Source of the DNA: Archilochus colubris
Taxonomy: Eukaryota > Chordata > Aves > Apodiformes > Trochilidae
NCBI GenBank assembly: GCA_023079485.1
Contig: CM041089.1
Span: 13,283,001 to 13,347,000 of the forward strand
DNA: 64,000 nucleotides
Reading direction: 5' to 3'
Within the stretch, counting starts at the first letter, position 1. Every line of letters starts with the position of its first letter. A program made the position numbers and the translations under genes. The notes below the pieces were generated by a model that was given only the letters and a program-made list of their open reading frames with translations, was not told where the DNA came from and did not search any database. Positions 47,916 to 58,533 of the stretch are shown here, piece after piece.

Positions 47916-50900
47916 TATATCTCTGTGTTAAGGGCCTGTAGCACTTCCATTTCCCAAAGCTGACCACCATGGTGTATAAACCTCACCAGACAGCCCAGGC
48001 TGGGGGAAAGGAAATTTAGTGAATGGGTGCAGCAGGATTTGTGTTTCTATATCCAGAAGTTTTAGGGTGCATCCAAGAGACAACTTCCCTCCCCCTCCAA
48101 AAAAAAAAACAACAAAAAAACAAACCCAAAACCCAACCAAACAAAAAAAATATTTTTAAAACTCAACCCTCTGAAATCCAGAGAAACATTTCCTTATCTG
48201 TTTCCCCTCTGATTTTATCCTAAATGCTGGTATGTTTAACACTTTTTGCCTAAGCTTGTGGCTTTGTTACTGCAAGCAATTGCATCAGGTCCAGCAGAAC
48301 CACTCAGGATGGTTCCCCTTGATACCAGGTCACTGGAGCATCTGGGGGGTTTCAGGCCTATCCACCAAAGAGATTTGGGTCACACATGTCACCAGTCCAA
48401 GTAAGCCTCACATTATGGCTTAGAAATTATAGTTAAATATTAGTTAAACCAACAAACAAAGAATCCAATTAAAACTCCTTGTGCAATAGAAGCAGGATGA
48501 AATTTCCCAATCGTTTGGCCAAAACCTACTTTGGCCCAACAGCTCATCCCTAAAAATATAAATTGCTCTCACCCCCTGCTATGCTTCCAGCAAGCTCCTT
48601 TGCTTCTTCCAGGGGCAGGATAGTTAAGTCCCATCAGCAGAGCATAAAGGGACTTCTGGTAAAACAGCAGCCAGCAGCTCCAGCAAAGGTCAGGACCTTA
48701 CCCTGCTGAATAGGAACTTGGCACCTGCCCACAGGCTCCTACATGGAAACCTGGCCTCTTTCTGCCTGGGCACTTTCCTCTGGTGAAAACATTTCAGGGA
48801 GCAGCTTTTGAGCCAAACATTTGCACCCTCAATGGAGTCTTCCCTGCCGGGATCCCATAAGCAGGAATTTGCTGTGGGCTTTAGGACACATTCCCAGCAC
48901 TTGTATGCTGCAAATGAGTCGGCTTCTTCCAAAATCATCCCATTGTCCTCCAGGATGAGTTGGTCCAGGGTTGTGTTGAGTTCATCAGGCTGTTTTTTAG
49001 CTCCTCACTAACAGCCCAGTGATGCTCCAAGGCAGCAGGGACTGGGGATGAATAGAAGTTGGCCCCATTCCCCAATTACTTATGCTGAGTACGTCCCTGA
49101 TTGCAGCCTTGCCATGGATGCATAAACCCTTTGTCTCTAAGCCCCAGCCACTTCCCCATGAAGCAGGAGGCTCAGGAGGCTTTTTATGCCTGTAACTGCT
49201 GGACTGAATTATCAGCCTGACCCATCTGCTTACAGCAATAGCTGTAATCCTGGGAGCCTCCTGCTCACCAATCCAATGGAGAACAGCAGGATCCCAAAGC
49301 ATCAGAGCACCCTGCATCTTTTTTTTTCTCCACCGTCCTCCTTTCCAGCTACAAATCTTAAAAGGAAATCAATTACTCCTCCTGCACACTCCAGCCAAAC
49401 AGAGAGGATGAAGATAGAAGGCTACGTGGATCAAGGACCTTCTCACACACTTGAGTGAAAAAGTCCAGAAAAACTCTCACACAGCTTGGAAATTCTTTGT
49501 GTGAGGCTGAGGAAGGAAACAGTGGCAAACTGGTAATGCCTCCAGCAGCAGCCCCATTTGCTCTGAAGGAAAACGAGGCTCAAATCAACTCTTGTGCACT
49601 GGGCAATGGGCAACCCCAGCTGCAACCACTGCCACAAAGCTGGCATTGAGATTACTGCTAGGGAGCCCACGTTTGCTTTTCTTTTGGTCACTGTTGTTTT
49701 GTGTTTGGGTTTGTTTTTTTTTTTCCTTGCTTTCTGCCTTTTTTTCCCCACTTATGTTGGGAAGTGGAAAAAAAAATGGCAAATTAGAAATAAATCTTTT
49801 CAGTACCATTTCTTTGACCTTTCCTCAGGCTGTGTTGGAGCCCAGGGCTCAGATGTGGCCCTAGCAAGGGGAGCAGGGGCACAGCCCCACTATTTCCTAC
49901 CTCGAGTAGCTCCCAGTTACAGCCTAAACTGGGTTCACCCATCTGAATCTATCAACAAAGTCCTCTACAAAACTTGGAAGTGGAAAAGGATTCCAAGCTT
50001 TGTCCAAATATTTTTTGGTTTGTTTTTTAAGCAGCTCAGCTGGGTACATTTCAAAACTTTGACCTTAATGTCCAGGAATTAAAAAACCCACCACCGTGGC
50101 ACAGTGTCAAGATAACATCAACTTGTTGCCCAAGATTCTGTGTAATTTCAGATGTATATTAATTTGTCACACTGGAAGGCTTGCTGTACAGCCCCTAAAG
50201 CACCAAAACTCCATTTCAAAGACTCTCAGTGGCTTTGTCAGAGATTTATAAAATGCTGTGTAAATAAGTCAAACTAATTTGCACAAATTCAGTTCAGGGA
50301 TCGGTGTCACATGGCAGTATCAAGTGTAAGCACTGAATAGGGCTAATGACTTCCCTCTTTAGGACAGCTTGGGCTGAGTGCTCAGCAGCATTGATGCTCC
50401 CAGAGCAACCAGCTGCAGGTGGGTCTGTGAACAAGCTACCTACCTCCCAAGCCTTCACTGGAAGAACAAAGTAAAATAAAATAAAAAATTATTTAAAAGC
50501 CCCCAAACCCCCAGTAAATAAATCCTCCTGCCCATAAGCCACTATTTGAATCTTTTTCCACAGCTGGGCTTGCAGGCAGGGTGAAACAGTGGAGAGCAGA
50601 GGTGCTTGCAGTGCTTTTCCTCTGTTGGACGTGGGTTGTTGTGTTGTTTTTTGTTGGTTTTTTTGGGGGGGAACCTGTTTATAAAAGTCAGTGTCATGCC
50701 TGTTGGCTTTGGCAATGCTGACATCTGTGGGAATGAGTCAGTGGCCCCTGCTAGAGCAGATGTGACTTGAGCTGCCTCCCAGCCCTGGGTTTAATCCAGC
50801 AGCTCCTCACTGGCAGGGCTCATCCTGTCCAAGTCCCAGGACTTTGAGGCTGCTTCTATTGCAGGGAGATGCTCACCAGCCTTCCAGCAGCTCCATCTTA

Positions 50901-51639
50901 AAAATAAATAAAAAAAAAAATACAAAAAAACCCCAACTTGTGTTTTATAAAAAGTGTTGGAGAGGATGGGGGGAGAAGCCAGAGTTCTCTCCTCCACACT
51001 TTCTATGCATGCCTGGAGAGCTGGTGACCAGCGTGTGAAATGGTTGGCATCAAAACAGGCTCCAACTCCAAAAACCTAACACCCAGGAGATCTGGGAATG
51101 TAGATGGGAGTCCCAGACCTTCCAGGGACCGTGGGATGGCTGCTGATGTTGTCCTGTGGCTGCATGGCTTGGGTTTGTGTGGCAATTCCTCTGCCCTCCA
51201 CACAGTCTGTGCAAAAATGAAGGTCAGACCATGGGGATAAACTGCACATAACTTTGTGAGTAAGGCCCTAGTTAGCTATTAACCACCTCATTTTATTGTC
51301 TGTGGGAAATACACCAGAGAGGACACGGATTTCCAGCTTACCTGTGGTGGTAAAAAACCCCAAACAACAACAGCATCACCAAAAATCTTTGATTAGGACA
51401 TTTTGGAGTTTCAGGAAAAGACCAAAAAGTCATTTTGTGGGAAGCTGGCAGTCCCAGAATGCATAATAACAGGGATTGAGCAAGGACATGAACTTGCTGA
51501 TGGCAGTGGGAAGGTGGAGGAGCTCCACCACTTCAGAAGAAGCCCTTGGGGAAAGAGTGAATGCCTTAATTTTGAGTAGAAAAATAAAATAGCAAGAATC
51601 TCACCCACATATCCAAGGGGACAGCTCCAGAATACTTTT
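47916..51639. other. Intergenic upstream of CD81
   Basis: Mostly unique sequence with A- and T-rich homopolymers (48098-48150, 49710-49745). No gene or transposon was recognised. Confidence 0.5.
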
Positions 51640-51690
51640 TCACAGAACCCTCTGGGTTGGAAAAGACCCTTGGGATTGAGTCTGAGCATC
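51640..51690 (-). mobile_element. Short CR1 3' remnant
   Basis: TTCACAGAACCCTCTGGGTT then GGAAAAGACCCTTGGGATTGAGTC resembles the CR1 3' terminus in reverse complement. About 50 bp only, so the call is tentative. Confidence 0.5.
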
Positions 51691-53261
51691 AGAGACTTTC
51701 TGTGCCCCAGTGGGCACCTGAAAATCCCTGTGCCCAGCTCTCCAAATTCAGGCAAAACCTTGGGGGTCGTGTTTGCCTCACAGCTTTTGGAGAGGGAAGG
51801 TGGCAAGAATTCCATTGTAGCTGTGCCTGAACTTTCTGTTTCTAATAAACTCAACAAATGGTTCCTGTCTGCTGGATCTGTCTCCCTGCCATCTTTAAAT
51901 ATTTATATCAACGTATCTATGGTGATGGGTCAGGTTATATAAAGAGGAGGAAGAAGGGGGGGTGGGAGGGGGATGTTGTGGGGAAGGACAGCATCAGCTC
52001 TCACCAGAGTCTCAGCAGAGGGAGAGCAAAGCCAAGAAGGGGGTTTCCCCATCCCACACAGAGTCCAGAAAGCAAACATTCATTTTTTTCCCAGCACAGC
52101 AGAGAGGGCAGAGATGCAGCTGGGCTTTGCTGGGCTTTGTGAGATGCTGTGTGGGAGAGCAAGAGCCCAGCCCATCGATCCAGAGAGCTGCTATTGTATA
52201 ATCAATGTATAATTCATTAGTAGGTGAATAAAGACTGGAATGGCTAATTGCTGATGTAATGGAGGGCTAAAAAGAAAGTGAGTGTGTCCCTGAGCAAGCT
52301 GGTGCACAGGGGGGGGTGTGTGTGTAAAAAAACCCCTCTCAGTGGTGCTGAGAGGAGGGAGGGGGGGATTTTGCCTTGGGATAAAATAAAAACCACAGCC
52401 AGGGATTCCAGGGATATGCATATTCTTGGCAAAAATGCTGGGAAAGACCTTTCCTTTTCTCTTGCTGGGGTTGAAGGGAAAAACACCTGGTAGCCAGGAA
52501 GGTGTTAGCAATGGGTGAGCACCTCAATGCTCCCCCTCAAGGATTTCTGCTAAGATGTGCTGATTCCCCACAAGCTGAGTGACCACCCTGTACCTTTTCC
52601 AGATAAAAGAGATGTGGGTCTGTTCGTTTTTCCCCCTCACAACCCTCTTCTCAGGGCTAGATATGTGGATTGCATCCCAGCATTAATGTGTTTGACAGCC
52701 CCCCAGCATGTAGAGTGACTAAAGGTGGCCCTGGGTCTGTGCTGGATGGTGTGGCTCACTGGGGAGCCTGCAACCAGCCCTGGCTTTGGCAGCTACAGCT
52801 GAAAGCTGCAAAACATGCACCACGTGTGGTTTTCCAAAACAGCCCTTGAGGATGCTCCAGGGATGCCCCTCCTTGCTCCCAAACTCTCCCCCCCCATTCC
52901 CTCCTCCCAGCAGACAGGGGGGATGCTTGCTGCCAGCTGCTCAGCCATCCAGAAAACGAGGCTATTTTTTTCTTAACTACACAGCTAAGAAAAAAAAAAA
53001 ACCCAACAAACCAAAACAATCCCTTCCCACCCCAATCTAGAGAACTTTTACTAAAAGAGAGGACTGCAGAGACACTCGAGGTGAGAGTTGCAAGGTTTGT
53101 GGGATCTGTGGATTCAGAGCCACTGACCTGCCTTCAGCTGTGCTGATGCTCCTGATTGAAGCATCTGCCACCTCTGGCTGCCTATCTAGAGGAGAATTAA
53201 ATTATAGCCAGCTGTTTCACACAGACATTTCTTCTGCTTTTAGAAAAAAAATACATCTCTC
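51691..53261. other. Intergenic, no feature recognised
   Basis: Unique sequence; no exon, RNA gene or transposon was recognised. Confidence 0.5.
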
Positions 53262-53803
53262 AACTCAGCCCTGGTGAGGCCACATCTTGAGTCCTGTGTC
53301 CAGTTCTGGGCCCCTCAGCTCAGGAAGGAGATTGAGGTGCTGGAGCAGGTCCAAAGGAGGCAACTGGGCTGGTGAAGGGACTCGAGCACAGATCCTATGA
53401 GGAGAGGCAAAGGGAGCTGGGGGTGTTGAGGCTGGAGAAGAGGAGGCTCAGGAGAGACCTCATCACTCTCTCCAACTCCCTGAAAGGAGGTTGGAGCCAG
53501 GGGGGGGTTGGGCTCTTTTCCCAGGCAACTCTCAGCAAGACAAGAGGGCAGGGTCTCAAGTTGTGCCAGGGGAGGTTTAGGTTGGAGATTAGAAAGGATT
53601 TCTTTCTGGAGAGGGTGATCAGGCATTGGAATGGGCTGCCCAGGGAAGCAGTGGATTCTCCGTGTCTGGAGATATTTCCAAAGAGCCTGGATGTGGCACT
53701 GAGTGCCATGGGCTGGGAACTGCAGCAGGAGTGGATCAAGGGTTGGACTTGATGATCTCTGAGGTCCCTTCCAACCCAGTTTATTCTATGATTCTATGAT
53801 TCT
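53262..53803 (+). mobile_element. CR1 LINE 3' end, well preserved
   Basis: Plus-oriented CR1 ending in a triple ATTCTATG-type tail (53783-53803). The coding part ([20 protein letters not shown] and [20 protein letters not shown]) is nearly identical to the copy at 18.7-19.6 kb. A one-base loss near 53360 breaks its frame. Confidence 0.92.
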
Positions 53804-55740
53804 TTTTCTCAAGCAAATCCTCTGTCTGCAGCTAGGAAACCCAGCTCTACCTTGGCAGAAGCAGCTCTGCCTCAGCCTTACCACCCCAGTGCTGCAAAGC
53901 TCCACCCAAATTTTCCAACTTAGAAGGCTTCAGGACTTGCTCAGTAGTATCTCCTCCAGGAGCTTGCTGCAGACATGAATCAGAGTTGCCTAGCAAAGGG
54001 GCTGTTGCATGAGGAGGTTGTGTTTTGACAGCTTTGGGACAGAGCAAAAAATAGCAAAACATTTTGGAGCCAAGCCAGCACACCATAGGGATGAAAGATT
54101 CCCACTCTCCTCACCACAGAATCCCTCTGGAGAGCCAATATATTACTTCACCTCTGTATTTCCTAAGTGCTCTGAACACCTCAGGTTTTTTTTCCAGGTA
54201 CTGAAAAACCCAATTTGCAGAAGCCCTGAGCAGCTTCTGCTGCTGTGGGAAGCTGCACCCTGCTTACCTGCAGCTCTTCAGGAGAAAAACATTGGAAAAG
54301 TGCTGGCTGCTGCCCTTGGAGAAGGTGCTGGAGGAGCTCCTGGGGCTCAGATGTGGTTGGGCCCCCCATGAGTACAGAGAGGCAAAACTGCCCAGGTGGC
54401 CTTAGCAGAACCAAGTGATAACAGCTGGAGCTTAACTCTCAGTTGATTGGAGCAAATTCACAATTAAATAGTTAAGTTTGCACATGTGGTGTCTCTTTTT
54501 CTTTCTCTTCTCTATGCCTACATAAATAAGGATTTCTTTCCTACCAGAGTTTGTGTTGATAAATCTGTAACAGCCAATTCCTGCTGGTGCAAGCCCTGGG
54601 AAAACTCAGTGGGGCTGCAAGTGTTTCCTAGCCTGGCTCCTGGCTTTGCACCCCCCCTGTTCAACTCCATCTTCATATCCTAACAAAAAAATCTCTCCCT
54701 AACTCTTCCCAACACCAGGCAAATCTCAGCAGAATTTACAAATAGGCTGCTGGGGTTTTGCTCTAGTTGCACAAGAGCTGTAATTTGCCCATAATTCTGT
54801 AAAAAAAAAAAAATAAAATAATTGCCTAACCCCCATGGCTGGCAATTAGAGGAAAGAAGGGAACTTCCAGCTCCCTGGGACAAGAAATTATATGCTTGCA
54901 GTCTGCTGCTTCTTGGGAAGAAGAAATGACAACTTCCCAGGTGCATTACCCCCTAGTGAGATGGTTTGGTGCAGGTCATTCCCTCAGCACTGCCAGGAGC
55001 AACAAAACTCATCAGGGAGATGTGGAAACAGCGGCTCCACAAGCACCCCCCCAGCTTCTCCTGCTGAAGGTTGAGTGATCACAAGTGACTCAGGGGAAAT
55101 GAGAGCTGGGGGAGAGGATATGACAGCATTCCAGGTTTCTTTCTCAGAGATATGCTATTCCAATATGTTTATGTTATATTAAAAACTGACCTGGCAAGAA
55201 GCAGCACCTAAGGCTTTAGCAGTCCTGGTGGTGAAGCTTCAACAGAGGTTTTTTTTCTGCAAGTTGATGATGCTGAAGGAGATATCCCACACAGACAATT
55301 CAGGCTCCATCTCCAGTGTTTTTTGATACATCAGAACATCATCACTTGTTCAGCCAACAAGAGTGGTGGGCAGGACCTGACTGTCTCAGGTTTAAGGAGG
55401 TGACACCTCAGAGAGTTCTGCTACATACATACTCTGGTCTTTATTGCTTGAATGTATCTTTAAGCTTTTTTCCTGCCCTTCCTTGAATTATTCCTTGTGA
55501 GGTACCTGCCTGCTCCCCCAGCAGCTGCCTGAGGGGAGGATGAGGCTGCTGAGTGACACTTTTTCCTCTAAAGGACCAACATTATCCTCTCCCTCCTGGG
55601 TGCTAAGGCAAGCTGCTGGGACAGGTGAGCATCAGCTGCCTGGGGAATCTCTCTTCCCAGCTCTGAAAGAATTCCTAAGGGCTCTACATGACACAACCCT
55701 TCCCCCCCCTTCTTCCCTCCAAGCAATGCATGCAGCCTCT
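53804..55740. other. Intergenic, no gene recognised
   Basis: Unique sequence between a CR1 and the purine array; no exon or RNA gene was recognised. Confidence 0.5.
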
Positions 55741-55744
55741 GGAA

Positions 55745-56093
55745 GGAAAAAAAAAAAAAAGAAAAGAAAAAAAGAACAAAGAAAAAAGAGGAAAAAGAGG
55801 AAAAAGAGGAAAAAGAGGAAAAAGAGGAAAAAGAGGAAAAAGAGGAAAAAGAGGAAAAAGAGGAAAAAGAGAAAAAAGAGAAAAAAGAGAAAAGAAAAGA
55901 AAAGAGAGGGAGAGGAGAGAGAGGAGAGGAGAGGAGAGGGAGGAGAGAGAGGAGGGAGGAGAGGAGAGGGAGAGGGGGAGGAGAGGAGAGGAGGAGGGAG
56001 AGGAGAGGGGAGGGGAGAGGAGAGGAGAGGAGAGGAGAGGAGAGGAGAGGAGAGGAGAGGAGAGGAGAGGAGAGGAGAGGAGAGGAATTAAAA
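55745..56093. repeat. Purine array: GAGGAAAAA 9-mers, then (AGAGG)n
   Basis: About 350 bp almost free of C and T on the plus strand. A 9 bp unit (GAGGAAAAA) repeats from about 55788 to 55868. Mixed GA sequence follows, then a regular 5 bp AGAGG array from about 56009 to 56090. Confidence 0.95.
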
Positions 56094-56130
56094 AGAGAAG
56101 GACTGATGGCTTTTTTGCAAGAAATTGATC

Positions 56131-56136
56131 TTTATT
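56131..56136 (-). terminator. Candidate poly(A) signal of a minus-strand transcript
   Basis: The minus strand reads TTCAATAAAGATCAATTTCT and then TGCAAAAAAG. This is a well-formed poly(A) signal about 2.3 kb beyond the TSPAN32 stop. It could end a long TSPAN32 3' UTR or a separate noncoding RNA. Confidence 0.3.
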
Positions 56137-57418
56137 GAAGCAACCATGACTCACATGAGCTGCCAGCTGGGCTGGGAAGTAACAATGGCAGTGGGCTGGA
56201 GAAGAGCAGCTGGAGCTCACAAGAGGCCACGTCTCTCTCCAGAGAGCAATATCATTAATAGAACATATTTATATATATATATATACACATATGTGAAGCT
56301 TTCCCCACTGCTAGGGAGTGGGTGTGCTGGCAAATTCATGTCACCCCTGCTAGAGCCAGGTGTGTTGGTGACTGCCAGGAGGTAGCTTGAGTGATTTTCT
56401 GGTGCATTTTGACCTTGCTTGGTTTTCCTTCCAGTGAAGGCAATGAGGAGGCTCTGCTGGTCTCAAGGGAGCAGAAGAGCTTTTCTTCCCCACCCCAGGG
56501 CAGGGCTTTCCCACGCATGATATTTGCAGCCAGGTTAAATGCTAAGCAGGTGTAGCATCCCCTATCTGAGCACCAGGACCATTCCTGAGGATGAGCAGAG
56601 GGGTTTCTGTATTTACCTCAATAAACAATTGCTACTTCCTGGTTTCATGGCTAAAAGCCCCAACAAGGAGAGGAGTGAAAGCTGTTGTTGGCCCAACAGA
56701 CTTTTCACCCAGGCACCTTGCTTCCAGCAGGTTTTCCAGCAGGTTCTAAACCTCCTGCCAGGCTGGGTTTGCAGCTCAGGAGTGGCTCTGCCCCTTTGCA
56801 ATGAGGGCAAAGCACAGCAGGGAGCCACTGCTGAGAGCAGAGTTCTCCAGTTGATTGAAGCTATTAAAAATGTCTGTTTGTTATTGGTAAGGTGATGTAA
56901 AGAGGTCATGGAGTTGGACATTGGATTGTTTGGCCTGGCTGAAGATCAGTCCTGTTCTCCTACAGATTTCACCTTCAGTCCTGCAGGTACGTGTGATATC
57001 AAAGTCCTTTTGTATTGCACAGCAGCACGATGGGTTAGGGAAGTTAGATAAACACAGAGCTAAGGCTGGAAGTTGAACAAGTCCCTGGGAAATCAGGCTG
57101 GTATCGAGCTCTAGGAGAGCTGACTAAATGCTAAGAATTAAAAACTAATGGTGTATTGCATGAGCAAGAAGTAATAACAGAGGTGTCCTTGATGTTGGTC
57201 ATTTGTCCCAAAGTTCTTTGCAGCTCAGTCATGGTCAGGAACATGGCCCAAATCAATCAGTGCAAATGTCCAGGACAGGAGAGCACATTCCCCATCAGTA
57301 GTGACACAAGTTGTGTCCATACCAATAGCACAAGGTCAGTCCTGGGCTGTGATCCAAAGCCATCTTCCTAGAAACATTGGGAGTTTGGGGGGTCACAGGA
57401 AACTGCTGAGATGACAAA
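56137..57418. other. Downstream region of TSPAN32, no exon recognised
   Basis: Unique sequence with a (TA)n run at about 56266-56284. It may be 3' UTR of TSPAN32 if the signal at 56131 is used. Confidence 0.4.
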
Positions 57419-58060
57419 GCTTAACATGAGCCATCGATGTGTCCTGGCAGCCCAGAAAGCCAACCATGTCCTGGGCTGCAGCAAGAGAAGCAGAGACAGC
57501 AGGCTGAGGGTTGTGATTCTCCCCTTTCTGCTCTTATGAGAGCCCACCTGGAGTTCTGTGTCCAGTTCTGGAGTCCCCAACATCAGGAGGACACAGAGCT
57601 CCTGGGACATGCCCAGAAGAGAGCCACAAAAGTGCTCAGAGGGCTGAGCACCTCCCTGGGAAGCCAGGCTGAGGGATTGGGGTTGTTCAGCCTGGAGAAG
57701 AGGAGGCTCCCAGGGGAGCTCAGTGCAACCTTCCAATATCTGAAGGGGCTCCAAGAAAGCTGGGGGAGGGCTTTGGACACGGGGGGATAGGGAGAGGACA
57801 AGGGAAATGGGTTAAAACTTGAAGAGGGGAGATTTAGGTTGGACATTAGGAAGAAATTCTTTCCTGTGAGGGAGGTGAGACCCTGGCACAGGTTGCCCAG
57901 GGAAGCTGTGGCTGCCCCATCCCTGGCAGTGTCCAAGCCCAGGTTGGATGGGGCTTGGAGCACCCTGGGCTGTGGGAGGTGTCCCTGCCCATACAGGGGG
58001 TTTGGAACTGGGTGGTGTTTAAGATCCCTTCCAACCCAACCCAATCTATGATTCCATGAC
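57419..58060 (+). mobile_element. CR1 LINE 3' fragment
   Basis: Plus-oriented CR1. It starts with a block like CAACATGAGCC..GATGTG and encodes a decayed RT C-terminus (LEFCVQFWSPQHQEDTELLG; FSLEKRRLPGELSATFQYLK). It ends CTATGATTCCATGAC. Confidence 0.9.
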
Positions 58061-58437
58061 AGCACAATAGAAATTTGGTTTAATGCTGTGATTTTTTTTT
58101 TTTTTCTGGGCTTTTCTATTTTTGCCCTCTTTGTGCCCTGCTTGTGGAGCTACAGCCCATACATCCCTGGGGGATGTGATCTCCATCTCCCAGGTGTCTC
58201 TCAGTCCCTGTGCATTTCCAGTGAGGAGGCTGTGGGACTGCTCCTCCTCGGAGCATCTCCCACTCTCACCAGTTCAGAAAATCCCACCAGCCAGTAATGC
58301 AGGAAGGGGAAACGTGATACACATCCCATCACCTGACCCCACACAACCCCTTCCCGGGGGATTTTGTGGGTGGCTTCAGACACCTTCATGCACCAGGACC
58401 TGTCTCTGCCTGACAGGGATGCCTGGGTGGGAGGTTT

Positions 58438-58533
58438 CTACCTCTCTCTCAGGATGTATTTGCCTTTACGGTCCAGGTTGCTGCTGAAGTGGATGGAGAA
58501 CCAGAGGAATGAAGTCAGGAGCATCCCATAAAC
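58438..58533 (-). CDS. TSPAN32: TSPAN32 last coding exon (TM4 end, short tail, stop)
   Basis: Encodes [20 protein letters not shown] then [11 protein letters not shown] and TAG (58440-58438). Acceptor CATTTAG ends at 58534. Confidence 0.88.
   Translation of the reverse strand, partial: VYGMLLTSFLWFSIHFSSNLDRKGKYILRER

Noticed and set aside
47208..47963. 251-codon plus-strand frame through CD81 exon 1 and the pyrimidine tract
   Set aside because: Antisense shadow of exon 1 continuing into a low-complexity Phe/Pro/Ser-coding tract.
55540..56220. Frames of 146-183 codons with KKRKKRKK and EERRGEE runs, and the complementary Leu/Ser frame
   Set aside because: Purine-array translation, not a nuclear or acidic-basic repeat protein.
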